Assembly: GCA_025558075.1 (NCBI GenBank)
Contig: JAHLKF010000001.1
Coordinates: forward strand, 1,736,001 to 1,800,000
From: Gaertneriomyces semiglobifer
Taxonomy: Eukaryota > Chytridiomycota > Chytridiomycetes > Spizellomycetales > Spizellomycetaceae
DNA: 64,000 bases
Direction of reading: 5' to 3'
This document shows positions 54,154 through 64,000 of this stretch, one piece after another; position 1 is the first letter of the stretch, and every line of letters begins with the position of its first letter. The position numbers and the translations under genes were made by a program. The notes beneath the pieces are model-generated. The model did no database searches. It had not been told where the DNA came from and was given only the letters and a program-made list of their open reading frames with translations.

Positions 54154-55050
54154 TCAATCATATGCACCCAAATGCTGAGCGAAGAATCGTATAGCCTGAT
54201 CGAAAAGTGAGATGTGAGCCATTAAGATCGTGGTGGACATTTCTCGCACATCTCATCGTACCTGTTGAGGGCATTTCGAGTACACAGTGTTTGCAGTGTG
54301 CTCAGTTCGTCGTCCGTCTTTCCATCTCAATCGAAACCTGACTTCTGTTGAGCTTGTGGCAGCTTCCACACTCTCAACCTCCACCAAGCTGTCCCAGTTA
54401 TCAAAGGGCACATCGGCATTCTCCCGTTGCCGTGCATGCGACCTTGATCGTGTGCGGGTTTCGTCGTTCAAGGTTGGCTTCTGCAGGAAATCTCATTCAG
54501 TTGAGTCGATGATCAGAAGATGTCGATGGGCAGATAACAGGGCGTACCTGGCCGGTATGTGACAGAGTTCCAGGCGGTCGCCTCTTTCTCGTAGTCCTCC
54601 AAAACTTCTCTAGTGAGTCCACACACTAATACATGATGATGAGATACCATAGTGAGAGCAGGATTTCCGATTGAAACGCACCCCTCCCAAAGTATCGAAG
54701 GGCTGCCATGTGTTATCGCTCGACGGATAGTTCTTCCATTTAACTCGGTATTCGTGCTGTCCCTAACGAACACACATTGGTACCTCAAGTACTTCCAGGG
54801 GACACACTTGCGTACATACATTGTGAAGTCGGTAGTCTACTATCTTTTCGACCTCGTATACTTCTTCCTCATCCTCTTCACCGTCCTCTTCATCGTCATC
54901 TTCACCAGCCTCTTCATGATCCTCTGGTTCGTCAGCCTCAGAACTGTCATCTACGTGTTCGACTAAGTTTACCGAATTCTCATCCCCTGCAGAATCCTCG
55001 TCCCCTGCTGCAATGATTGCGTTGAGCGTTAGATGTCCGCTGGCGACCAT
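54154..55050 (-). CDS. HP1-type chromodomain / chromoshadow protein
   Basis: Exons include 55050-54820 and 54762-54682; the spliced frame continues to the stop at 54154-54156. A very acidic stretch (DEDSAGDENS ... EDDDEEDGEEDEEE) leads into the chromodomain: VYEVEKIVDYRLHN, GQHEYRVKWKNYPSSDNTWQ, PFDTLGG, CVDSLEKFW. The methyl-lysine cage residues Tyr, Trp and the aromatic in NTWQPF are present (VYEVEKI, VKWKNY). A linker with RTTRKRRPPG follows. Then comes the chromoshadow domain: WDSLVEVESVEA, EVRFRLRWKDGR, YSKCPQQAIRFFAQHLGAYD. This order (chromo, hinge, shadow) defines HP1/Swi6 proteins of H3K9me heterochromatin. The short hinge is Arg/Lys-rich. Confidence 0.88.
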
Positions 55051-55288
55051 TGTCCTAGCATAGGCTGCAACTCAAAATCTCGCTTCAGATCCTCCAAGTC
55101 TCGTTATCGTTATGTGAACGATCGACTCGGCACGAAAGCACTGGACAGCAACTCGCACAGCGAATATATTGAAGACTGATAAAGAGCGCTGCTATATGCA
55201 ACTAATTATGACCGGTCAGAGGTCAATTCTACGCTACTCTACACTCCCATGGAAAGCTCCGCCAAAAGCCAATGTGTGTGCTCAGTTT

Positions 55289-57115
55289 CTAGATGAGAAA
55301 CGGACTGTCCAAAACAGCAAATCCTGCCGCCACACCACCTTCATTGCTCGTGGCCGCCTTCGTCCGAAGTAGGTGGCCTCCACATTCATTCATGTGGACG
55401 ACATCACCCTCACTCACCCATAGACCATACACACCTAACTCGCTCACGACATCACCTTTGATCAGTTGACCATTGCGAACCATGATATTTTGTAGGGGCG
55501 GGGAGCGGATGAGGTCCATTAGAATGTACCCATTGCGCTCGTTCACGGACATCTTGGCAAGGTGCTTGGGAATGTCCGACGAGTATATGTTGTTACCTAG
55601 TGGAATAGCAATTAATATACTTGCATACAGAAATGTTGCACTTGGTGACAAGCACATACCGCCACCTTCCCGTTGCGGCTTCATGACAAAGCCATCGGGT
55701 TTCGTCATGGCCATTTGAGCAGCTTGATGGCCTGCCTCGCTGTCATCTAACGGATATAACCCTGTGAAGCACTGCCTGAGCAGGTCTGATTCGCTTTTGC
55801 TCGGCAAAAACCTCTCTAGCATTCCTGGCATAGCGAGGATTTGTTGAATTTTTTTCGTCCCTGCTAGGTGGTAAGCAGCATCTGGGCATTTGATAGAAAA
55901 TGATCGTTCGATCAAAAGGCGGCCTTGCCATTCCAAATCCGTCGGGTAATCTGTTGGCGCATAACCTGCTCGGAAGTAGGTAACAGCAACTTCATTCTCT
56001 CCGCTGGAACGGAGGATCAGCATGCGATTGCGCGGACCAACTCGATAGGGTTGCGAACTTACATAAACAACTTCCGCTGCGGTCCCTCCAACCGCCCTTG
56101 CTCTAGTATCTCGGCCAGCGATTTGCGCAATAATGGAACCCCATATCTACTACTGATCAGTTCACTTGTAAAACGCAGAATGTCAAAATACACTTACTGG
56201 TCAAATAGCTTGTACTCGATCCACCTCTGGTCAAACGCATTCCGTTCTCCGGGTTGAACTACCATAACCGCAACTGCTCTAGTCATATGCATAAGCTTGT
56301 AGCCTCAGTCTGGACAGGCTGTATGATAACTTACTTTGGGTTACCATAGAGTACCCAAGCCTTGGCGATGCCCTTCGCGATGCTACTCAGTGAGAGGTTG
56401 TTGGGAAGGTCTTCAGAGGTAATATCGCGGGAGCCAGGTGCATGCTTATTGAAAAAATCGGTTCTTGCTAAGAGATATCTAGATCGCGCATGAGTACTCG
56501 GCTAACGACTGACGCCTGAAGGGCTATGGCATAGCGCTTACTTGTGCAGGTCCGAAACCAGCCCTGATAAACTGCTAAAGCTGGACGCAATCGTATTTAA
56601 TTCCACCTGCTGCATCTTCAATTGGTCACCGTCAGGTGATTGATGAAGGAGGTAGTCGGAGCGATGCAGCCCAAGTCGGATTCGTTGCACAACATCCTCT
56701 TGTTTCACTTCTTTGTAGATATCGTATAACTTCCCTACAAAATCATCCACCTGTGATAGGCTTCATCCGTATGCAAGAATGTTTAGTAGTCTTCATCGAA
56801 GTTGAAAGCAGAAACAACTCACCTATCCATGACCTCCTTGAGGAAGTTCTCGTCTCTTGCGACCGCATCGACGAGTTTATTGAATAGCGGTTGATACTGA
56901 ATAGCTAACTCATACGAGTTTCTGGGAAAAGGCGATGGAAATAACGCAATCGGCGCATGTGTCACTAATGGTGCGTCGGCATTGGTAGTTGTCGCTGGCG
57001 GACGCACAACCAGACCATGAGCAATGGCCCAATCAACGGCATGCCCTTTGAGCTCATCGAGCTTGGCGTCCGGGAGATTCGGTGGGTAATTAAGGAATGT
57101 AGATGTGGTGGACAT
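55289..57115 (-). CDS. GSS: glutathione synthetase (eukaryotic type)
   Basis: Multi-exon, start ATG at 57115 (MSTTSTFLNYPP). Recognised blocks in order: AVDWAIAHGLVV, HAPIALFPSPFPRNSYELAI, QYQPLFNKLVDAVARDENFL, DFVGKLYDIYKEV, RLGLHRSDYLLHQ, QVELNTIASSFSSLSGLVSD, AVAVMVVQPGERNAFDQRWI, YKLFDQYGVPLLRKSLAEIL, VTYFRAGYAPTDYPTD, IKCPDAAYHLAGTKKIQQIL, FVMKPQREGGGNNIYSSDIP and a final YILMDLIRSP...AATSNEGGVAAGFAVLDS. These are family landmarks including the ATP-grasp lysine/Gly-rich loop. It makes glutathione from gamma-Glu-Cys and Gly in the cytosol. Seven or more exons are implied. Confidence 0.94.
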
Positions 57116-57620
57116 TATGCGATGCGTGCAATGGCAGATCAACCTGCAGGATGGTCCCACATCTTGACGCGAATGTCACATATTAGAAATACCTGTATCG
57201 TTCGACGAGGTCGTCCTCAACCATAATAATTACTTATTACAGTAACTGATGTAAGCCTGCATTGTTGTTGCATTCGCTGCTTTTGAACCGTTCGCGGGAT
57301 CTGATTTGTTAAATTGGCAAGAAGAGAGAAAACGAATAACCCAGTTCAACGGCTGCTCACAGAATTGTAGAATATATATTATTTGCCGACTTTCTGCATC
57401 AGAAAGCCAAGCAGAGCGGACTGTAGCGGCAGGCTTCCTAGTGCCGATATTGATACCCAGGCTTCTGCATTTCGTATGAACTGGCGCACGCGCTGACGTT
57501 GCAGAGTCTGTTCGAGGCCCACGTGTCTGCTCCTGCTGATTGTTAATGGTCTCAATGCCCGGTCTATGAATTCCCATCTTGTTAAGATTCTGCAATTCAT
57601 TGTCTAAAGGCCGCGACCAG
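57116..57620. other. intergenic, nothing recognised
   Basis: About 500 bp between the 5' end of the GSS gene and the 3' end of the AAGAB-like gene. A minus frame at 57230-57637 seems to be chance. Confidence 0.4.
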
Positions 57621-58755
57621 TCAAGGCTCATCGTCATCGCTACTGTCCACGTCTAATGACAAAGCGATCCGAGCAGCAAGAGTTCGCCTGTCCTTGTCAG
57701 ACAGGGTTTGCCCGATTGCTACATTATCAAAATTTCCAGATGAGAACATGTCAGTTGATGAAACAGAAAAAGGTTTACCTCTGAGATTCTGCAAAGAACT
57801 GATGGCATGCTCCATATCCATATCGTCGTCATCATGGAGTTGCAAATCGTCTTCCGCCGCAAGGAATTTACCGAAGATCAGGTCCCGTGCGCGTTCAATA
57901 TCAGATAGCGACGGTGGTCCTAAGTGGCATCATGAGTTCGACAAACAGCACTCATGTCTTAAACCCGCGGGAAGCCTACCTTCTGATGGTGCTTCTGCTG
58001 CAGCTCCTGCCGCTCCTTTTCTTCTCATGTGTTTCCACATGTTGGACTCAAGCGCTTCCTTTATACGATCAATTCCAAAGCTGTCGCCCTCTATTCCAGC
58101 AGCGGCCCCGTCGCCCTCTGAAGCCATTGTCATATCCACGTATTCCAATTCATTGTCAATGCACCATGACTCGTGTGTATCCTGCAGCGCGGAAACCTCC
58201 GCGGACGGACGTGTCGAGGCATCTAACACGTTTGCAACACATATTGCAATGTTCGGTGATGCCTCCTCCAAAAAGATCTTCCAAGGTTTGATTGCTTCGA
58301 ACGATTCTGGCTATGAGTAGGATAAGCCACATTGATCAGTGCAGGACAGCGAAGGCGCAAAGAGATAATACTTTATGAATATCATAGACAAAGATAAAGG
58401 CATCGACGGCTCCAGCAATGTCGCACCATGAGCGAATGTCCTTCTCAACCAAAGGCTTCTCCTGCGGTACAGAATCGATCCACAGACATAAATCAGCACA
58501 ATAGTATTTCGTATCAATCTTATATGGGACACAGGCAGGGAGGGTTGCGCTCATCGTTTTATCGGCATCATCGGAATGGCTGTTGCGAAGAAGCATTCCT
58601 GTAAGTTATAGTGAGCCAGCATCACCGTGATATACGTCTTCTGCCCGGAACACACCTGTGACAAGGGCCCGCTTCCCAACACCTTCGCACCCTATCACCA
58701 AAATCCTGTCCTTCGAATCCAGAGCGCCATTGCTGTCGGACAGCATGGCTGTCAT
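57621..58755 (-). CDS. AAGAB: AAGAB/p34 (Irc6-like) adaptin-binding chaperone
   Basis: Exons start at the ATG at 58755. The Rab-like GTPase-fold start reads DRILVIGCEGVGKRALVTGM, where the P-loop Ser/Thr is replaced by Arg (GVGKR), so nucleotide binding is probably altered. LCLWIDSVPQEK and VDAFIFVYDIHK follow. The next exons give PWKIFLEEASPNIAICVANV, ALQDTHESWCIDNELEYVDM and GIDRIKEALESNMWKHM, the hallmark of the alpha/gamma-adaptin-binding p34 family (WCIDHGFE...RIxxALxxxxW). The last exon is helical and acidic (DIERARDLIFGKFLAAEDDL). The family assists assembly of AP-1 and AP-2 adaptor complexes. Confidence 0.8.
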
Positions 58756-58908
58756 GCCCCTCTTATTCTTTCAAGTGGTGGAATGCGCACACACGTTCAG
58801 CTTTCACAAGAACCACAGCTTTCAATGTTGAAGTCTCCACATACAGGCGTGTTTAGCGCTTCCAGATCCATTTGCAGGACGTTACACCTGGAATTTCCTC
58901 ACAAAACC

Positions 58909-60240
58909 ATGGCAGAAGTCAGCACTCCTTCCGTAACTTCACTGGACGGAATTCAGGCAACTGCAGATCCGGTGACCCCCGTATCAAGAAAACGTTCGTT
59001 GAATGCATTCGCTAGCGGGTCTCCTGGCAGCCTTCTCAATGCTCAAAGCGAACCTAAAACCCGATTGTTGCACACCGAACTCTTCGATCGACTGGCAACC
59101 TTCAAAGAGAGCACCTGGAGCTTTGATGAGGGACCGTTGAGTCCTCCAAGGTGCGCTAGATATGGATGGAGTCATCGCGATGTCGACACCTTGTGGTGTG
59201 CGACCTGCAATGCTGAGATCGTGATTGACATAAATGCGGAAGAAGGTATATGTTGAATTCTGAGCTAGCTCCTCGTTGAGTCAGTTGCTGAGGATGCGAT
59301 TATATCAGATGTGGAAGCGTATGGGCAACAACTACAAACCTCGCACGCAGTGGGTTGTCCTTCAAGAAAGCACTACCTGGACGGTACGCATCGTGAATGT
59401 CGTCCTGCTTCCCGGATGCTCATGGACAGAACAGCTGAAGGATAACTCTCTCAGAATCTACATATCGCTTTCCTCTAAGTTCTCCAACGGAACACCGACT
59501 ATCGTTCACATCTCGCTTCGGAGATCTTATTCAGCATCCAAATATCATCCCGCGGACATGTCTGGACACTAGTCTAGGCCCGCCAGCAGATGCTGACTTG
59601 GAAGTAGATCCAGTCGCTATCGCTAATGCAACCGGATTAATGGACCTCTACCCCGATATGGATCAGAAGCATATCGAGGCGTGTGTCCTGCTGGCCCTAT
59701 TTGGGTGGGAACGAGAGATTTTGGCGGACATGCCATGCCTTAAGTGCTGGCTTTGTGCGACAGTTTGTCCAATCTCAGAACTTGATCTACTCACGCCCAC
59801 TGAGGGAGAGCTGGAGAATGAGGATGGTCGCAGAAAGAGGCGACGTGTGGACCAAGACGATCAGCCCTCAACGGAACAACAATCTGAAGAAGATACGGTG
59901 GTGCCTAGCCAGTTCTACGTGTTGCAGGAACATCGGTAAGTGAAGTCGGTTGTCTACTTTAGCCATCCGAGGTGTTAAACGCTGTCGCAGCACGTACTGT
60001 CCTTGGATAGCGATTCCGAAAAGAACGAGTCAGAAGCGCGTCGGATGGAGGACCGCCTTGGCTCATGTTCTTGCTGGCAAGTCCGCCAGGAAAACAAATC
60101 CTCCGAGTCCTATCAACTCTGCTTCGAATGTCCATGATGCGTCAGACGATGCCCCGGCGACACCGGGAACTGCAGACGCACCGACTCAGGAAAGCACCAG
60201 CGAGCCTCTGACAACCATGCAGGAATCGGGAGATACGTAG
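58909..60240 (+). CDS. C3HC zinc-finger protein (NIPA/Rsm1 type)
   Basis: The start ATG is at 58909. Exon 1 includes LLHTELFDRLATFKESTWSF, then SPPRCARYGWSHRDVDTLWC and ATCNAEIVIDI, matching the BIR-like C3HC motif (FxxRLxTF...W...SPxxCAxxGW...L.C..C). The second half has CVLLALFGWEREI, LKCWLCATVCPI and, across an intron at about 59938-59990, QFYVLQEHRTYCPWIAI, which fits the HRxYCPWI end of the Rsm1/NIPA repeat. The joining exons between 59250 and 59600 are uncertain; the Cys-Pro-Trp of the first repeat appears only as GCPSRKH. Family members act in mRNA export (Rsm1) or as an SCF F-box-like protein (NIPA). Confidence 0.75.
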
Positions 60241-60488
60241 ATCCGGCTAATGGGCGAACACTAGCCAATTATGGCGTCTCGGCTTGACATCCCGCCCGAA
60301 AGAACTATATACATGTTAAAATGTAAATCTGTACAAAGCCAGGGACCTCGGGTGTCAACATGTCAGCCGCCAGTTCTACGTGCACACAGGCCAAAGCTGA
60401 ATTTTCTCTCTCGCATGCAGGTAGCAGCAGCCCTGTGTGTTCAAGTTATCTCCCCGTCAACCGTTTTCCCTTAGTGGTGTTTTATTCG

Positions 60489-61014
60489 CTATTGTAATGC
60501 TTGTAGAAGAGTGATGTTGTCTCCCTTGAGCAATATGCGCCCCAGCTCCTTTCGTGTGCCCTTCTTGGTGTTTACTTCTACCGCATCGTCAAGCACCAGT
60601 GACATAAACTCATCAAAGCCCTATGAACACAAAGCCGTTGATTAGAGATGGTGCCAATGGCACAGAGTGGCGAATAGTGACTTACAATGATCTGTCCTTC
60701 GATTCGGGTATCCACTTGTTCGTAGAGCCAGATCAGAACTCGGGATTTCTACACAGGCAAAGGAAATTAGTATCGGTCCTGCCCGTGCTGCATCTCACAA
60801 GCTGCCTCGGCATCGAAGGTTCTCCACCACTGATAGGTCCGCTTAAGTAGCGCATCTTCCAACTCTTCAACTTTTATCCTATCCGACGTATTTGCTACCG
60901 CCTTCGGCTTCTCTACGGTCTTCTGCTGTTTAGATCTGAGATACGAACCTGTTGCAACAACCTGAAAATCAGGTTGATGGGCGCAACCATAATCTTTTGT
61001 ACTTTTGTCGACAT
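60489..61014 (-). CDS. SNRPE: small nuclear ribonucleoprotein E (SmE)
   Basis: Three exons (61014-60949, 60748-60686, 60620-60489) give 86 residues. The start is [20 protein letters not shown], followed by [20 protein letters not shown], then [16 protein letters not shown] and the Sm2 motif [14 protein letters not shown]. The match to SmE extends over the full length. It is part of the heptameric Sm ring on U1, U2, U4 and U5 snRNAs. The first intron is 200 nt, longer than most in this window. A different minus-strand frame that runs over the intron is probably chance. Confidence 0.95.
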
Positions 61015-61257
61015 CTTGACGGTATAATCTGCTTTCAAAGGGGGCTCCTTCACAGTCGGTTTCCAGTTGCTTTTTGTGTGGTGAGATTCGCTTGTTTTGC
61101 TCGCATTTGCTCGCTCCAAATTCCCGTTTGAACGAGGACGGCGGCACAGTCATGCAAGACGGTTTGTCTCTTGCATCAAAGAACTGGATGCGCATCGTTC
61201 TTTAACCAACAAGCGAACACTCATCGTCACAGCACATTAATACCACCGGCAGGCAGG

Positions 61258-61752
61258 ATGGCGCAACCACAGGGCAATGGACAGCCGCAAACGCCGACAC
61301 CCGGCGGCATGTTTGGGAATGCAGACCCGATGGCAATTGCCGCTCAAGCAATGATGGAATCGTGCCCAGCGAAAGTGGTGCTGAGTGGTGTCATGGGTGG
61401 TGCGCTTGGAGGTGCTTTTGGAATGTTCATGTCGAGTGTGGACTGGGGAATGAACACGGAAGAGTTTCAGAAGATGTCGACAAAAGAGCAAGTAAAAGTG
61501 ACTCTAAAGGATATGGGGAAACGATCAGCATCGTCCGCCAAGAACTTTGCTATAGTTGGAGCTGTATTTTCCGGCACCGAGTGTCTAATTGAGACTTACC
61601 GTGCAAAGAACGACATATGGAATGGAGTAGCTGGTGGATGTATTACCGGCGGAATTCTTGCGGCGAAGGCCGGCCCAGCTGCTGTCGTAACAGGATGTGC
61701 GGGCTTCGCGGCATTCTCGGCCGCCATTGAGTACTGGATGCGTTCTGATTAG
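61258..61752 (+). CDS. TIM22: mitochondrial import inner membrane translocase TIM22
   Basis: A single exon of 164 residues. A Gln/Pro/Gly-rich start precedes [20 protein letters not shown] (first helix with GxxxG-like spacing), then [57 protein letters not shown] and [14 protein letters not shown]. The [15 protein letters not shown]...RAKNDIWN block is diagnostic of Tim22 in the Tim17/22/23 family. It inserts carrier proteins into the inner membrane. Cysteines at the start of helix 1 and in TEC match those used for intramolecular disulfides in the family. Confidence 0.94.
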   Translation: MAQPQGNGQPQTPTPGGMFGNADPMAIAAQAMMESCPAKVVLSGVMGGALGGAFGMFMSSVDWGMNTEEFQKMSTKEQVKVTLKDMGKRSASSAKNFAIVGAVFSGTECLIETYRAKNDIWNGVAGGCITGGILAAKAGPAAVVTGCAGFAAFSAAIEYWMRSD

Positions 61753-61794
61753 GCGCGCGAAGGAAGGCTGTATATTCCAATTCTTTCCGTATTC

Positions 61795-62120
61795 TTTCCG
61801 TGGAGCACGCCGACAGTCACGCATGACGTTGGGTGCTTTCATGTCACCGTGAATGACGATTTCATTCTTCTGCACTCGTACCGCCCCCATCTAGAAGTAG
61901 CTCAGTCATATGTAGAGTCGTAGATAGGTTGGCGTTTGTATTTAATTTCTGCTGCAACGAATAGACACATGAAGGGTACCCCTTCGCAGACCCAAGTTTT
62001 CACCGTCACTAGCGACTGGCATCCCGCCTTGTTTCTGCGCTTAGAATTATATACAATCGACGAGGTGAGTGGCTCACCATCTGTCGTTCCCAAAATATTT
62101 GCCGAAAGCCCGGGCAAAAC
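61795..62120 (-). pseudogene. possible protein-kinase fragment
   Basis: The minus-strand frame contains QKNEIVIHGDMKAPNVM (about 61815-61870), which fits the HxDxKxxN catalytic loop of protein kinases (His-Gly-Asp form). Upstream, in another frame, the stretch TWVCEGVPFMCLFVAAE looks like a kinase hinge. No DFG or complete kinase was found downstream, and frames change, so a degenerate copy is inferred. Confidence 0.4.
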
Positions 62121-62251
62121 CTATTCGCCATTGTCCCAGTTGACCACGGCAAGCAACTCCGAAAACCAGGTTAAGTGTGAAAAGCAATGACATCGCCAGC
62201 ACCGCTAACCAGGCAAACACGCGCCCACATCTGCAAGAGCTTCAGCGCTTT

Positions 62252-64000
62252 TCATTGCTTTCTGCCTTTCGAAAAGGTGCCTTGCAAGGTTCCGCTTGGC
62301 AATCCAGCGGCTCTAGATTGCGAGAGGTCCCTCGCCACACCCGCGTTCCGTTGCGGACCCGGCGCTTGGGGTTCGGCGGCTGGTATCACGAACCCCTGTA
62401 AGTCTGCCGCTTTCAGTGCCAGCTCATACTCCTCTTCAGGAAAACCTTTGGGTGTCAGACCAGCGACAGCTTCTTGATCGACGACCACGTAGCGAGTTGA
62501 AGTGCCAGGAAAGGTGTATAATGCATTTTCAAGGATACTTTCCTGTAAACCATGGGAAGCATCAGTCATCCATGCAGGCAACTCGAAACTTCCCGGACCA
62601 TTTTCTCACCATGATTCTTCGCAGCCCTCTTGCTCCTGTCTTTTTTTGCACAGCTAACTCGGCGATTTTACGGAGAGCGTCGGGGTGAAAGAAGAGTTCC
62701 ATCTTGAAGCACGCTTAAGTAACAAGCACGCGACAATTCATTAACTGAGAGAACAAACTTACATCGCTCACTCGGAACACTCCTTGATATTGCTTGACGA
62801 TCGCATTCTTCGGCTCGGTCAGAATCCTCACTAAATCGTCTACGCCAAGTGAATTTGCGCTGGACAAGACAGGCATTCGCCCTATTTACTTTGAGTTAGC
62901 GCACAAAGTAATAACCTTAGGTAGTAACAAACCTTACCAACAAACTCCGGTAGAAACCCGTACTTGATCAAATCCTCGGGTTCAACCAATGCGAGTGCAT
63001 TCTCAACATGTCGCTCCATAGGCACACCGTTGCTCGAAGACGAAGCTACCCCGAAGCCAATAGACTATACCAATGAATGAGTCTCTCTGGTCAACATGGC
63101 ATACGCATTGAGCTGCGCTTGTCTCACCGATTTAGCTCCAATTCTGTCTCTAACAATCTGGTCCAGGCCAACAAACGCGCCTGAACAAATGAAGAGAATA
63201 TTTGAAGTGTCGACAGGAAAAACTTCTGCATTGGGCTGAGCTGAATTTCGTTTTGGTGCGCCAGGTTTGACAGTCACGTTGACGACGGTCCCTTCCAGCA
63301 TTCGCAGTAGGCCTTGCTGAACACCTTCACCGGCGACGTCTCGTTGATTCGGATTGGAGGAATCGGTTCGTCGAGCGATCTTACTTTCGTTACATACGTC
63401 AGTCGATGCGTCGAGTAAATAAAAGTGTTAACAGCTTACTCGATCTCATCAATGAACACGATCCCACGCTCTGCCTTTGCTACATCAAAGTCGGCATTCT
63501 ACGCGCCCGCATCAGCACTGGTAAACTCGATCAACAAGTCAAAGCCAACCAACCTGGAGCAAACGGTATATGCAAACCTCAACGTCTTCGCCCACATATC
63601 CGGCTTGGGTGAAAGGGGTGGCATCGTTCATTGAGAAGGGCACTCCGAGTGATTGCGCGATGGTTTTTGCAATAAGGGTCTTTCCTGAAAAGAATCATTA
63701 GAGCATAGAACATCTGTGAACATTGATGCCATATTGCTCACCGGAACCTGTGGGTCCAATCAGCATTACATTGCTCTTATCTACAATCACAGGCTCGTCC
63801 AAACTGCTTAGGCGTCGGATCGTTTCTTTCGGTACGGGATTAAAGCGTTCATCTACAAGGGGCGTTGACATGTTAGGTTTGACCTGTAGTTCGTCGGTCA
63901 GTATGAACGCACCTTCGCGTGGATCCTTGCCCTTACGCGTTGAGGAATTCAGGCGTAAACGAGCATTATGCGTGAACATTGCAACTGAAAGCGTCCGCTT
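62252..64000 (-). CDS. CLPX: mitochondrial ClpX ATPase, 5'-truncated by window
   Basis: The gene runs off the window end. The last bases give [18 protein letters not shown], matching the VAVYNHYKR region before the ATPase, so the start is outside. Then [16 protein letters not shown] (Walker A, made across an intron), [21 protein letters not shown] sequence, [20 protein letters not shown] (Walker B), a sensor/arginine-finger region [76 protein letters not shown] and [18 protein letters not shown]. These are ClpX landmarks. The C-terminus carries an extra Ala/Pro/Gly-rich tail. It unfolds substrates in the mitochondrial matrix. Confidence 0.92.

Noticed and set aside
57230..57637. 135-codon minus-strand frame
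   Set aside because: No recognisable content, and it overlaps the 3' end of the AAGAB-like gene in another frame.
60767..61195. 142-codon minus-strand frame overlapping SmE
   Set aside because: It covers exon 1 and intron 1 of SmE in another frame; no family recognised, SmE is certain.
1..64000. tRNA and rRNA genes
   Set aside because: I looked for T-loop-like GGTTCGA strings. The few found lie within coding exons or lack cloverleaf pairing.

Overview
This window is nuclear DNA of a fungus. The genes carry short GT..AG introns, mostly about 45-90 nt, and the proteins are eukaryotic families of fungal type. Two genes belong to flagellated cells: an axonemal dynein assembly factor of the DNAAF6/PIH1D3 type at 20966-21638 and a TEX47-like protein at 14487-15902. 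This points to a zoosporic fungus (Chytridiomycota or a relative). That placement is inferred from gene content and no species is claimed.

Layout. 1-3900: the 3' part of an ArsB/NhaD-type ion transporter gene converges on a UPF0658-type Golgi membrane protein gene. 3900-13600 is an accessory, repeat-rich island. It holds a cluster of stem-loops, a degenerate and an apparently intact copy of a nuclease-like gene (PD-(D/E)XK-like, Crinkler-effector-like), a 46-bp minisatellite with a 139-bp higher-order period, an RS-rich protein, a second minisatellite, and three related coiled-coil genes, two of which are bounded by 188-bp inverted repeats. 13600-64000 is a compact housekeeping region with genes on both strands and intergenic gaps mostly below 600 bp.

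Genes of the housekeeping part by theme. Chromatin and DNA: SNF2 ATPase with C-terminal PHD fingers, NSE3 (SMC5/6 complex), class II histone deacetylase with an Arb2-like region, an HP1-type chromo/chromoshadow protein, ribonucleotide reductase small subunit. RNA: U1-70K, SmE, TFIIIA, tRNA m1A58 methyltransferase catalytic subunit, a C3HC (NIPA/Rsm1) zinc-finger protein. Membrane traffic: Qa syntaxin, YKT6, CHMP7, a BAR-like protein, the AAGAB adaptin chaperone. Mitochondria: ATP synthase subunit d, TIM22, ClpX (cut by the window end). Metabolism and modification: hydroxypyruvate/glyoxylate reductase, deoxyhypusine hydroxylase, lysophosphatidate acyltransferase, glutathione synthetase, two alpha/beta hydrolases, a HAD phosphatase. 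Ubiquitin: an SPX-RING ligase and a RING protein with an atypical ring. No tRNA, rRNA or CRISPR array was seen.

Gene models were spliced by eye, using reading frame, GT/AG sites and family conservation. Exon edges agree in frame for most genes. Uncertain points are the 5' end of the nuclease-like gene, the last exon of YKT6, the middle of the C3HC gene and the splice junctions of the coiled-coil genes.
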